In this document: piece after piece, positions 34,648 to 42,912 of the stretch
Numbering within the stretch: the stretch's first letter is position 1
How the letters are laid out: every line of letters begins with the position of its first letter
Assembly: GCA_038216465.1 (NCBI GenBank)
Contig: JBBQQC010000001.1
Location: 310,001 to 374,000, forward strand
Length of the DNA: 64,000 nucleotides
Source: JACCZX01 sp038216465
Lineage (GTDB): Bacteria > Pseudomonadota > Gammaproteobacteria > Burkholderiales > Burkholderiaceae_F
Direction: 5' to 3'
Translations under genes and position numbers: made by a program
Notes under the pieces: model-generated
What the model was told of the DNA's origin: nothing
The model's database searches: none
Seen by the model: only the letters and a program-made list of their open reading frames with translations

Positions 34648-35280
34648 ATGCAACTCCTCATGCACACGGCGCCTCCCGCGAGCGCTTTAGCGACCGCGGG
34701 TAGCGCGCGCCCGGTGGCAGGCAGGCTAGCTTTCGGTCGCTGCGTCCCGGAAGCGGCGCTGCTAGCACGTGCGCAGGCGGTCGGGCTGGACATCGGCGCC
34801 GCCGGCAAGGTTCAAGCACGCGGAAGCTGGCGCGACCCGCGGGTGCACGCGCAACTGTGCGCAGCGCTCGGTGTCGCGCTTGCGCCGGCCGTGCGTAGTG
34901 ATTTGGAGTGGTACACGTGCCGGGGCGCGTTCTTTCACAACGACGCGCACTACGAAGCGCGGCTATTCGGCGTCTGGTGCATCGCCGGCCCCGAATCTGA
35001 AATCGTCTTTCCGCGCGCAGCGCTGCGGCTGCCCGCCGGGCCCGGAAGCATCGCAGTGTTCGATCCGTTCGAGGTGCATGGAGTGCTGGCGCCCGGTCGG
35101 ACGGCGTACGAGGCGGATGATTATCACGCCGCCGAACCCAGTGTCTTTGTAGGATTCGAACTCGACATCAGCGCGGGAATTGCCGAAACCTTTGCCATTC
35201 TCGGACGTCCGCGGGGACGAGTGATTTCGAGCCGAACCCGCATCGACTCCGCTACGGGAGCGATCGACTCGTTCGGCTAG
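34648..35280 (+). CDS. Uncharacterised protein, possible Fe(II)/2-oxoglutarate-type oxygenase fold
   Basis: A 210-residue protein with no signal peptide. The C-terminal part has an H-x-D pair (His97, Asp99, in FFHNDAHYE), a distal His144 in FEVHGVLAPGR and an Arg151. This is the spacing expected of a double-stranded beta-helix with a 2-His-1-carboxylate iron site and an Arg for 2-oxoglutarate. This is pattern reasoning only. The family is not one I recognise. An ATG at 34660 is an alternative start. It lies 10 bp after the rpoH terminator, so it needs its own promoter or read-through. Its stop shares a CTAG with the stop of the convergent sco gene. Confidence 0.65.
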   Translation: MQLLMHTAPPASALATAGSARPVAGRLAFGRCVPEAALLARAQAVGLDIGAAGKVQARGSWRDPRVHAQLCAALGVALAPAVRSDLEWYTCRGAFFHNDAHYEARLFGVWCIAGPESEIVFPRAALRLPAGPGSIAVFDPFEVHGVLAPGRTAYEADDYHAAEPSVFVGFELDISAGIAETFAILGRPRGRVISSRTRIDSATGAIDSFG

Positions 35281-35849
35281 CTCAACAGCCGCTTCAGATC
35301 AGCGACCAGCTGCTCGGTACCCTCGCCCTGCTTGACAAACAAACGCACTCGCCCTTCGCGGTCGATGACGTAGGTACCGGCGGTGTGGTCGACCGAGTAT
35401 GACGTCGGCGTCTTGCCCGCGACCTTCTGATAGAAAACCTTGAATTCCTTCGCGGTGGCCGCTGTTTGCTCCGGCGAGCCGTAAAGCGCGACAAAACTCG
35501 GATCAAACGACGGAACGTAACGCGCCAGCACTGCTGGCGAATCGCGCTCGGGATCGAGGGTGATGAAAAGCACCTGCAGCTGGTCTCCATCTTTGCCCAG
35601 CTGCTTTTTGACGTGCGCCATATCGCTTAGTGTCGTCGGGCACACGTCGGGGCATTGCGTAAAGCCAAAAAAAACCGCAACCACCTTACCGCGATAGTCA
35701 CTCAGCGTGCGCTTCGAACCCGTGTGATCCGTCAACGCAAAGGCGCGCGCGTAGTCGGCGCCGGTAATGTCGACGCTGTTGAACTTCTGCGCACCCCCGC
35801 CGCAGCCGGCGAGCAGCACTGCCAACGCCACGAGCCAACGGCCGATCAT
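35277..35849 (-). CDS. sco: SCO1/SenC copper chaperone lipoprotein
   Basis: A 190-residue protein with a lipoprotein signal (lipobox LAGC, Cys16) and a thioredoxin-like domain. The copper ligands are Cys66 and Cys70 in CPDVCPTT and His155 in SVDHTAGTYVID. SCO proteins deliver copper to the CuA site of cytochrome oxidase subunit II. It is the last gene of the oxidase assembly set and starts within the ctaB stop (ATGA overlap). The frame is open further upstream but only as antisense of ctaB's coding frame. Confidence 0.93.
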   Translation of the reverse strand: MIGRWLVALAVLLAGCGGGAQKFNSVDITGADYARAFALTDHTGSKRTLSDYRGKVVAVFFGFTQCPDVCPTTLSDMAHVKKQLGKDGDQLQVLFITLDPERDSPAVLARYVPSFDPSFVALYGSPEQTAATAKEFKVFYQKVAGKTPTSYSVDHTAGTYVIDREGRVRLFVKQGEGTEQLVADLKRLLS

Positions 35850-36754
35850 GCAAATTTGTCTATCAGCAGGGCGGCGAACAGCGCCGCCAGGTAGACGATC
35901 GAATAACTGAAGGTAGCGCGTGCCAGGCGGTCGCTGTAGTTTCGATAAAGACGCCACGCGTAGCCGACGAAAATGGCGCCCAGCACAAGCGCCATGACCA
36001 GGTAGGGTAAGCCTGCCATGCGAATCACGAACGGCAGAATCGTCACCGCAACCAGCACCAGTGTGTACATCAGGATGTGCAGCCGCGTCAGCATAACGCC
36101 GTGCGTCACCGGCAGCATCGGCAATCCCGCCTTCCGATAGTCCTCGATCCGATACAGCGCGAGTGCCCAGAAATGCGGCGGCGTCCAAACGAAAATGATC
36201 AGCGCCAGCAGCCATGCCTCGGCGGGTGTGCTGTTGGTCATCGCGGCCCAGCCGAGCACCGGCGGCATCGCGCCACTCATGCCACCGATGACGATGTTCT
36301 GCGGCGTATGAGGTTTCAGCAGCACCGTGTACACCAACGCGTACCCGACGAACGTCGCGAACGTCAGCCACATCGTCAGCGGATTGACGAAGCGCCCGAG
36401 CAGCCACATGCCGATGCCGCCCAGTAACCCGGAGAACACAATCGCCTGCAGCGGCGACAACGCGCCGCGCGGCAGCGGGCGCATGCGCGTACGAACCATT
36501 TTGCCGTCGATGTGTTGTTCGATCAGCGAATTGACGGCGAATGCGGCGCCCGCCAGCAGCCAGATACCGACGGTCGCGACCAGCACCAGGCGCCAAGGCG
36601 GCAACTCGGCAGTCGACAAGAACATGCCGATGACCGCGCAGAAGATCGCGAGCTGAGTAACGCGCGGCTTGGTGAGCGCCCAGTATTGCGCGAGTAATTG
36701 CTGCGCACTACGTTCGGCGCGGGGAGAAGAGTCGGAACTGATATGGCCAGTCAT
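35846..36754 (-). CDS. ctaB: Protoheme IX farnesyltransferase (heme O synthase)
   Basis: 302 residues with about eight to nine membrane helices. The prenyltransferase signature reads NSLIEQHIDGKMVRTRMRPL. The Glu in place of the first Asp is a variant I recall from other betaproteobacterial CtaB proteins. It attaches farnesyl to heme B, the step before heme A synthesis. It overlaps ctaA upstream and sco downstream by 4 nt each. Confidence 0.95.
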   Translation of the reverse strand: MTGHISSDSSPRAERSAQQLLAQYWALTKPRVTQLAIFCAVIGMFLSTAELPPWRLVLVATVGIWLLAGAAFAVNSLIEQHIDGKMVRTRMRPLPRGALSPLQAIVFSGLLGGIGMWLLGRFVNPLTMWLTFATFVGYALVYTVLLKPHTPQNIVIGGMSGAMPPVLGWAAMTNSTPAEAWLLALIIFVWTPPHFWALALYRIEDYRKAGLPMLPVTHGVMLTRLHILMYTLVLVAVTILPFVIRMAGLPYLVMALVLGAIFVGYAWRLYRNYSDRLARATFSYSIVYLAALFAALLIDKFA

Positions 36755-37857
36755 ACGGCAACCCGGACAACAACATGTAAGTCTAGCGATCTGCGAGATG
36801 TCCGATGCAAGGCCACCACGAGCGCGACCACGAGCAGCGCCGCACCGCCACTATGCAGCACAGCGAGCAAGAGCGGCCATTTGAGGACGACGTTGGACAG
36901 CCCCGTCAGCAACTGCAATACCAGCAGGCCGAGCAGGCCGCGTGCCAACTGGGGAATTCCGGCGCGCCAAAGCTGCCAGGCAAGCGCAATAACTGTCGAC
37001 ACAACAGCGATCGAAAAGATTCGGTGCGCCCAATGGATCGCCACCAACGCTTGCACCGCGATCACTTCGCCTGCACCGGTCTGTCCGAGAGCGCGCCACC
37101 AGGTAAAGCCGTTCGAAAAATCCATTGGTGGAAAAAGGGTGCCTTGGCATAAAGGAAAATCCGGACACGCCATCACTGCGTAGTTGCTACTGACCCACCC
37201 GCCGAGCGCGATCTGAACCACGACGCTCGCGAATGCAACGATCGCGAAACTACGCAGATGTGGTGCCGCCACCGCGACGGGCGTGAGCGCTTCGCGCACG
37301 GCGATCGTCGTCAGCAACGCCAACAACCCGATCCCGCCGAGCAGATGCAGCGTCACGATTGACGGCTGCAGCTTCATTGTCACCGTCAGCGCGCCGAACG
37401 CGCCCTGCACGCAGACCCATATCAGCGCCGCCGTCGGCAACCACGCCGAACTGGCCGCCAACGATTCGCGCGTTGCGACACGCCGCCACGCCTGCACCGT
37501 CAACACGATGATCAATATGCCCACCGCGAGTGCGAGATAGCGATGGATCATTTCGATCCACGCTTTGCTGACGCTAACCGGGCCGCTTGGCAATGCAGCT
37601 TGTGCATCGCGGATTTCCAGGCCGGCCGCCGACGGATTGGACCGGCCGTAGCAGCCAGGCCAGTCGGGGCAGCCCAGCCCCGCATCGCTCAACCGCGTGA
37701 AGCTGCCCACCATGATCAGGTCAAGCGTCAGAAAGGCGGTAACCCAAGCGAGCTTGCGGTACTTGTGCGGATCGCGCGAGCGCCACACGTAAACGAGGGG
37801 CGCAGCGGCGATCGAGATCGCGATCACTGCCAGCCAGAAGAGTGCGAGTCCGTTCAT
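36751..37857 (-). CDS. ctaA: Heme A synthase (COX15/CtaA)
   Basis: 368 residues with about eight membrane helices. GSFTRLSDAGLGCPDWPGCYG is the family signature with paired cysteines, and heme-ligand histidines occur in EMIHRYLA, VTLHLLGG and IHWAHRI. It oxidises heme O to heme A for the aa3 oxidase. The start at MNGLALFWLA overlaps the upstream CxxxC gene stop by 4 nt. It acts directly after CtaB in the pathway. Confidence 0.95.
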   Translation of the reverse strand: MNGLALFWLAVIAISIAAAPLVYVWRSRDPHKYRKLAWVTAFLTLDLIMVGSFTRLSDAGLGCPDWPGCYGRSNPSAAGLEIRDAQAALPSGPVSVSKAWIEMIHRYLALAVGILIIVLTVQAWRRVATRESLAASSAWLPTAALIWVCVQGAFGALTVTMKLQPSIVTLHLLGGIGLLALLTTIAVREALTPVAVAAPHLRSFAIVAFASVVVQIALGGWVSSNYAVMACPDFPLCQGTLFPPMDFSNGFTWWRALGQTGAGEVIAVQALVAIHWAHRIFSIAVVSTVIALAWQLWRAGIPQLARGLLGLLVLQLLTGLSNVVLKWPLLLAVLHSGGAALLVVALVVALHRTSRRSLDLHVVVRVAV

Positions 37858-38477
37858 TGTGCGTCGGTTTGCGGCGGGCGCGACTCGATGCGAATCCAGC
37901 CGGCGGCGACCTTTAACAGCTTGGCGACGTCCCGCTGGATGCCCTTCGGCTCCGCATTTTTCGGCCACCGGAGCATCAGATTGCCGCGCGGATCGATCAA
38001 CCAGATGTGGTCCTGCAGGCGCGCATCGGGCGTTTCGGGGAGCACCAGAAAATCGCGCAGCAGACGGAGCGGCGCGCGCACGAAGTGCGTGCCTTCGTAC
38101 TCGCGCATCAGCATGATCGGCAACGGTTGCTGATCTGAGACCAGCCAGACCCGTTCGATGTTCTCGCGATCCTTGCCGGTCATCGTGCGCTGCTGCCGCA
38201 TCATCAGCAGCTTGTCAGCGCACTGCTGCTCGCAGCGACCGCCATCGACCATCACGAACACCCAATGTCCGACGAGCGTGCGCAAGTCAAAAGAGGTGCC
38301 GTCGAGGTTTACCAACGGCAGATTCGGTACCGGACGCTGTGGCGAAATCAATGTGCCGTAATTAGTGCGGGTTGCGGGCGGCACGAGGTAATAAGCGATG
38401 TAGGCCGCCGCGATCGGCATGATAGTGATCGCAAGCAAGATATATAGCGGCCAGGACCGGGGCCAGCGCTTCTTCAT
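37854..38477 (-). CDS. Membrane-anchored SCO-like protein of the oxidase cluster
   Basis: 207 residues: one N-terminal membrane helix (LYILLAITIMPIAAAYIAYYL) and a periplasmic thioredoxin-like domain with FDLRTLVGHWVFVMVDGG and the motif CEQQC (Cys82, Cys86), spaced like the SCO copper site. No SCO-type His is obvious in the equivalent C-terminal segment. It is always found next to surf1 and ctaA in betaproteobacteria as far as I recall, so an assembly role (thiol reduction or copper) is likely but unproven. Overlaps surf1 and ctaA by 4 nt. Confidence 0.85.
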   Translation of the reverse strand: MKKRWPRSWPLYILLAITIMPIAAAYIAYYLVPPATRTNYGTLISPQRPVPNLPLVNLDGTSFDLRTLVGHWVFVMVDGGRCEQQCADKLLMMRQQRTMTGKDRENIERVWLVSDQQPLPIMLMREYEGTHFVRAPLRLLRDFLVLPETPDARLQDHIWLIDPRGNLMLRWPKNAEPKGIQRDVAKLLKVAAGWIRIESRPPQTDAQ

Positions 38478-39187
38478 CGTTTAACGAGCGCTTTCCAGCC
38501 GAAGTAAACACCCAGCGTTGCAATCAGCGCCGCCAGTGCAAACCACTGAAATGCGTAGCCACGATGCCTGGCGACACCGCTAGCGGGCTGTGGCCACTCA
38601 CGCCGCAGGCCATCTGCTGCGCTTTCACCAGTCTGACGAACGACGAAGTGCGCGACAGTGCGCTTCGCCACCAGTTCGTAGGCTTCGTAATCGAGGTTCT
38701 GCCACAACCCCTGCAGCCGATGTTCCGGCGCGCGACCCAGTTCAAGTAGCGCCGACGGACGCGCCACAGCGATTCCTTCGATGCTGACGCGCCCTGTGGG
38801 TGCCGCGACGTTGGGCATCACCCCCGCGTTACGCGGCGCCCATCCGCGATCGATCAGCACGGCGGGAGCTTCTTCGCCGATCACGAGTGGTGTGATCACG
38901 TAGTAGCCAGGGACGCCATCCAGTAGTCGGTTGTTTAGGTATACGGTGCCCGATCGATCGAACACGCCGCTGACCCGAACCTTGCGGGGCAGCGCCGCCG
39001 CTGCTTCATCGAGTGAAGCACGCGAACGCGAGATCTCAAACGGCGTCGCGCGTTTCGCGGCATCGGCTTTTGCCTGCAGCGCCAGCTTCTCGTCACCGCG
39101 GCGTGTTTGCCACATGCCAAGTGAGAAGGTCACTCCAACACCGACAACCGCCGCGATCAGCGCAAGAATCAGCTTCGAAGGTGGCAT
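38474..39187 (-). CDS. SURF1-family oxidase assembly protein
   Basis: 237 residues with one membrane helix at each end (about 7-25 and 210-228) enclosing a periplasmic domain. Typical segments are WQTRRGDEKL, YVITPLVIGEEAPAVLIDRGW and the C-terminal HRGYAFQWFALAAL. SURF1 helps heme A reach subunit I. It overlaps the next gene by 4 nt and is divergent from the small DUF2909 gene (27 bp between starts). Confidence 0.94.
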   Translation of the reverse strand: MPPSKLILALIAAVVGVGVTFSLGMWQTRRGDEKLALQAKADAAKRATPFEISRSRASLDEAAAALPRKVRVSGVFDRSGTVYLNNRLLDGVPGYYVITPLVIGEEAPAVLIDRGWAPRNAGVMPNVAAPTGRVSIEGIAVARPSALLELGRAPEHRLQGLWQNLDYEAYELVAKRTVAHFVVRQTGESAADGLRREWPQPASGVARHRGYAFQWFALAALIATLGVYFGWKALVKR

Positions 39188-39214
39188 CGAGGTGAGTGCA
39201 ATAATCTGCGACGC

Positions 39215-39412
39215 ATGCGAATCATCATTGTTATTGCCATGATCGGCATCCTGGCGGCGCTTGGATCCGCGCTTTTCTACCTAATGCGCGACAAGGGCGG
39301 CACCAACCGCATGGTGAACGCGCTGACAATCCGCGTCGGCCTGTCGGTCGCGTTGTTCCTGTTCATTCTGTTCAGCTACTGGATGGGTTGGATCGCGCCG
39401 CGTAAATACTAG
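39215..39412 (+). CDS. Twin-transmembrane DUF2909 protein
   Basis: 65 residues, two membrane helices (about 2-24 and 40-61) joined by a short basic/polar loop containing RDKGGTNRMVNALTIRVG. This is the DUF2909 small-protein family found in the oxidase clusters of proteobacteria. It lies on the opposite strand to the whole cluster, between surf1 and ctaE. Function unknown. A role in oxidase stability is inferred from position. Confidence 0.87.
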   Translation: MRIIIVIAMIGILAALGSALFYLMRDKGGTNRMVNALTIRVGLSVALFLFILFSYWMGWIAPRKY

Positions 39413-39441
39413 CGACCCGGGCGCTGCCGGACGCCAATTGC

Positions 39442-40323
39442 CTAAAGCCAGTAGACGACGATGTAAAGGCCGATCCAGACCACGTCGACAAAGTGCCAGT
39501 ACCAGGCCGCGCCTTCGAATGCGAAATGGTGATCGGGCTTGAAATGGCCGCTTATCAAACGCAGCAGCACAACCGACAGCATCAGCGCCCCGAGGAACAC
39601 GTGAAAGCCGTGAAATCCGGTCAGCATGAAGAAAGTCGAGCCGAAAATGCCCGACGTCAGCTTCAGGTTCAGATCACGATAAGCATGACCGTACTCAAAT
39701 ATCTGCACGCCGAGAAACGTCAGGCCAAGCACGATCGTGATCGCGAGCCACGTGATCGCCCGGTTGCGGTGGTCAGCCCGTAGTGCGTGATGCGCGATCG
39801 TCAACGTCACCCCGGAGGACAACAGCAATGCAGTGTTGATCGTCGGCAGCCAAAATGGGCCGAGTCGCGTAAACGGATCGATTGTCCCGGCTGGTCCGGC
39901 ATGTGGCCACGTTGCCAAGAAGTCAGGCCATAGAAGTTTGTGGTCGAAGTCACCGAGCAGCGGCAGGCTGATCGCGCGCGCGTAAAAAAGTGCACCGAAA
40001 AAAGATGCGAAGAACATCACCTCGGAAAAGATGAACCAACTCATTCCCCAGCGAAATGAGACGTCGACCTTGCGGTTGTAGGCGCCGTGTTCGGACTCAC
40101 GCGACACGATCGAAAACCAACCGATCAACATGTAAACCAGAGTCCCGAACCCGATCGCAAGCGAAAACCAGCCGAGCGAGTTGTGATTGACCACCATCGC
40201 CGCGCCGAACATCGTGAAGATCATCGCAACGCTGCCGACCGCAGGCCACTGCGAAGGCGCCGGCACGTAATACAGCGGGCCGTGTGCAGGCGCGGAATGC
40301 GTTGCACTGTGCAGTTCAGCCAT
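39442..40323 (-). CDS. ctaE: Cytochrome c oxidase subunit III
   Basis: 293 residues, seven predicted membrane helices. Recognisable segments are YYVPAPSQWPAVGS, RWGMSWFIFSEVMFFASFFGALFY and the C-terminal FEGAAWYWHFVDVVWIGLYIVVYW. Subunit III stabilises proton uptake in aa3 oxidase. GGAAG precedes the ATG. It follows DUF2970 in the operon and is the last gene of its compact part. Confidence 0.96.
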   Translation of the reverse strand: MAELHSATHSAPAHGPLYYVPAPSQWPAVGSVAMIFTMFGAAMVVNHNSLGWFSLAIGFGTLVYMLIGWFSIVSRESEHGAYNRKVDVSFRWGMSWFIFSEVMFFASFFGALFYARAISLPLLGDFDHKLLWPDFLATWPHAGPAGTIDPFTRLGPFWLPTINTALLLSSGVTLTIAHHALRADHRNRAITWLAITIVLGLTFLGVQIFEYGHAYRDLNLKLTSGIFGSTFFMLTGFHGFHVFLGALMLSVVLLRLISGHFKPDHHFAFEGAAWYWHFVDVVWIGLYIVVYWL

Positions 40324-40340
40324 GTTCGCTTCCTTCTTGC

Positions 40341-40562
40341 TCAAGACAAGACCAACTTGACGACGCCGATCAAAAGGGCGACAAATGACGCCGCTGCCAT
40401 CAGGCCGACGACGATAACGTGAACGGGGTTCAGCTGAGCTGCGTCCCTTTCGTACTCGGACTTCCGGCGTACGCCGAAAAACGACCACAAGACTGCGCGC
40501 GCAGTCTGCCCAAAGCTCGCACTTGGCGGCGCTGTAGGTGCTGGGTGCGAATCAGGATTCAT
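40341..40562 (-). CDS. DUF2970 small membrane protein
   Basis: 73 residues. A short Pro/Ala-rich N-terminus leads to FGQTARAVLWSFFGVRRKSEYERD and then a single C-terminal helix (VHVIVVGLMAAASFVALLIGVV). This matches DUF2970, found between ctaG and ctaE in betaproteobacterial oxidase operons. Function unknown. It lies 9 bp after ctaG and 17 bp before ctaE. Confidence 0.87.
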   Translation of the reverse strand: MNPDSHPAPTAPPSASFGQTARAVLWSFFGVRRKSEYERDAAQLNPVHVIVVGLMAAASFVALLIGVVKLVLS

Positions 40563-40571
40563 AAATTCTGC

Positions 40572-41132
40572 TTATTGCACGGCAGCCACTGCGCCGGCGA
40601 CTTCGAAAAACGTATACGACAAAGTGATCGTCTTCACGTCCGCCGGCAGCTTTGGATCGATAAAGAACAGCACCGGAAATTGGCGCGTCTCACCGGCTGC
40701 CAGCACCTGCTGCTTAAAGCAAAAACACTCGAGCTTCTGTAAGAACTGTGCGGCCTGCATCGGTGCGTAACTCGGAATCGCCTGCCCGGCCATCGCGCGG
40801 TTTTCGAGGTTGACCAGGTCGTATTGCACCCGGACCAGTTCGCCTGGATGCACTTCAGCGTGGTTCGTGTGCGGCCGGAAGCGCCATGCGCCCTGTTTGT
40901 TGGCATCAAACTCAACGACCACCGTGCGGTTCAAATCCACCTGCGTATTGCGCGCGGCACGCTCGGCGCTCGGATTGCGTGAGGTAAGCACGTTGATGCC
41001 GGTGACCTCGCAGATCTTTCGATAAAGCGGCACCAGGGCCCATCCGAAGCCGAACATCAGCACAGCAACGACAACCAGCTTGCGCAGCGTCGTGCGATTC
41101 CCGACGTCGGAGGCGCGGCCCTCAGCGCTCAT
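40572..41132 (-). CDS. ctaG: Cytochrome c oxidase assembly protein CtaG/Cox11
   Basis: 186 residues: one N-terminal membrane helix, then a periplasmic immunoglobulin-like domain with the copper-binding motif ECFCF. It delivers copper to the CuB site of subunit I. FGWALVPLYRKICEVTGIN is a family signature. It lies 1 bp after the small assembly-protein gene and upstream of DUF2970. Confidence 0.95.
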   Translation of the reverse strand: MSAEGRASDVGNRTTLRKLVVVAVLMFGFGWALVPLYRKICEVTGINVLTSRNPSAERAARNTQVDLNRTVVVEFDANKQGAWRFRPHTNHAEVHPGELVRVQYDLVNLENRAMAGQAIPSYAPMQAAQFLQKLECFCFKQQVLAAGETRQFPVLFFIDPKLPADVKTITLSYTFFEVAGAVAAVQ

Positions 41133-41133
41133 G

Positions 41134-41271
41134 TCATTGAGCTAAAAACCAGTACTTGGCAATCACGCCGGCGAAAAAGACGAGCGCGATCGAAAACAGG
41201 ATCAGCGCTGTTCGCAAGTTCCGGTTGTAACGCCCACCGCCAGAGGCGTTCGATGGCTCAATACTTGTCAT
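41134..41271 (-). CDS. Cytochrome oxidase small assembly protein
   Basis: 45 residues with one membrane helix (LRTALILFSIALVFFAGVIA) and a polar N-terminus. The start at 41271 overlaps the ctaD stop by 4 nt (ATGA), and its stop is 1 bp before ctaG, so it is clearly a translated member of the operon. Small proteins of this type sit at this place in betaproteobacterial aa3 operons. Confidence 0.82.
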   Translation of the reverse strand: MTSIEPSNASGGGRYNRNLRTALILFSIALVFFAGVIAKYWFLAQ

Positions 41272-42893
41272 TTGACGACCGGCGGCGTTTCGAACGTGTG
41301 GAAAGGCGGCGGCGACGGCAGCGTCCATTCCAGCCCACCATCAACCGAATGCCATGGATCGGCCGCCGCTTTTGGGCCGCCCTGAATGCATTTGATGATG
41401 ATGTACAGGAACAACAGCTGCGACAGCCCAAATCCCAACGCGCTGACCGACGCGAACGCGTTGAAATCGGCAAATTGCATCGGATAGTCCGCAAAACGCC
41501 GCGGCATGCCCGCCAGCCCCAGAAAATGCATCGGGAAAAACGTGGCGTTGAAGAAAATCATCGACAGCCAGAAATGCCATTTGCCAAGTTTCTCGTCGTA
41601 CATATGGCCGGTCCATTTCGGCAGCCAGTAGTACGCGCCGGCAAACAGCGAGAACAGCGAACCGGCCACCAGCACGTAATGGAAATGCGCAACGACGTAG
41701 TAAGTGTCCTGCACCTGGATGTCAATCGGCGCCATCGCGAGGATCAGACCAGTGAACCCGCCCATGGTGAACACGAAGATGAAACCGATCGCGAACAGCA
41801 TCGGCGTCTCCAGACTGATCGAGCCGCGATACATCGTTGCGATCCAGTTGAACACCTTCACTCCAGTGGGCACCGCAATCAGCATCGTCGCGTACATGAA
41901 GAACAGCTGCCCGGTCACCGGCATGCCGGTCGTGAACATGTGGTGCGCCCAGACGATGAACGACAGGATTGCGATCGACGCCGTGGCATACACCATCGAT
42001 GCGTAGCCAAACAGCGGCTTGCGAGAGAAGACCGGCACCACCTGCGAGATGATGCCGAAGCCCGGCAGGATCATGATGTACACCTCGGGGTGCCCGAAGA
42101 ACCAGAAGATGTGCTGGAACATCACCGGATCGCCGCCGCCGGCAGCGTTGAAGAAGCTGGTGCCGAAATGCCGGTCGGTCAGTGTCATCGTGATCGCACC
42201 CGCGAGTACCGGCATCACCGCGATCAGCAGATATGCGGTGATCAGCCAGGTCCAGACGAACATCGGCATCTTCATCAACGTCATGCCTGGCGCGCGCATG
42301 TTCAAAATCGTCGTGATGATGTTGATCGATCCCATGATCGAGCTGGCGCCCGCGATATGCAGCGCGAAGATCGCGAGGTCCATGCCCGGACCCATTTGCA
42401 CCGTCAGCGGCGCATAGAGCGTCCAGCCGGCCGCGGTGGCGCCGCCCGGAACGAAGAACGACGCGACCAGCAATAGCGCCACCGGCGGCAACAACCAGAA
42501 GCTGAAGTTGTTCATGCGCGCGAACGCCATATCCGGCGCGCCGACCATCAGGGGAACCTGCCAGTTCGCAAACCCGACGAAGGCCGGCATGATCGCGCCG
42601 AACACCATGATCAGGCCGTGCATCGTCGTCAGCTGATTGAAAAACTCGGGCCGCCAGAACTGCAATCCCGGTTGGAATAGTTCCAGGCGCACGCCGAGCG
42701 CCAGCACGCCACCGATCATGAACATCGTGAACGAAAACCACAGGTACATCGTGCCGATGTCCTTGTGATTGGTCGCGTAGAGCCAGCGGCGCCAGCCGGA
42801 CGGCGCATGGTTATGGGCGGCATCGTGCGCGGGATCATGCGCATGCCCTGCAACGGCTCCGTGCTCAGTCGGGTGGGGAGTAATGGCGCTCAT
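41268..42893 (-). CDS. ctaD: Cytochrome c oxidase subunit I
   Basis: 541 residues, twelve membrane helices, the heme a/a3-CuB catalytic subunit. MYLWFSFTMFMIGGVLALGVRLEL holds helix I. The low-spin heme His lies in TMHGLIMVFGAIMP. HPEVYIMILPGFG holds the CuB His and cross-linked Tyr. VWAHHMFTTGM gives the other CuB His pair, and VAHFHYVL the remaining heme ligands. The N-terminus is His/Ala-rich (HAHDPAHDAAHNH). It starts 19 bp after ctaC. Confidence 0.97.
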   Translation of the reverse strand: MSAITPHPTEHGAVAGHAHDPAHDAAHNHAPSGWRRWLYATNHKDIGTMYLWFSFTMFMIGGVLALGVRLELFQPGLQFWRPEFFNQLTTMHGLIMVFGAIMPAFVGFANWQVPLMVGAPDMAFARMNNFSFWLLPPVALLLVASFFVPGGATAAGWTLYAPLTVQMGPGMDLAIFALHIAGASSIMGSINIITTILNMRAPGMTLMKMPMFVWTWLITAYLLIAVMPVLAGAITMTLTDRHFGTSFFNAAGGGDPVMFQHIFWFFGHPEVYIMILPGFGIISQVVPVFSRKPLFGYASMVYATASIAILSFIVWAHHMFTTGMPVTGQLFFMYATMLIAVPTGVKVFNWIATMYRGSISLETPMLFAIGFIFVFTMGGFTGLILAMAPIDIQVQDTYYVVAHFHYVLVAGSLFSLFAGAYYWLPKWTGHMYDEKLGKWHFWLSMIFFNATFFPMHFLGLAGMPRRFADYPMQFADFNAFASVSALGFGLSQLLFLYIIIKCIQGGPKAAADPWHSVDGGLEWTLPSPPPFHTFETPPVVK

Positions 42894-42912
42894 TTGCTGT
42901 GTCCCATGTTCT

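Noticed and set aside
35850..36596. Upstream extension of the sco frame through ctaB
   Set aside because: The extension is an out-of-frame reading of ctaB. The lipoprotein signal at 35849 and the ATGA overlap with ctaB define the real start.
41253..42476. Long open frame on the plus strand opposite ctaD
   Set aside because: Its translation is rich in Arg, His and Gln, with no fold pattern and no family motif. It is the mirror of a membrane-protein gene in G+C-rich DNA, and ctaD is unmistakable on the other strand.
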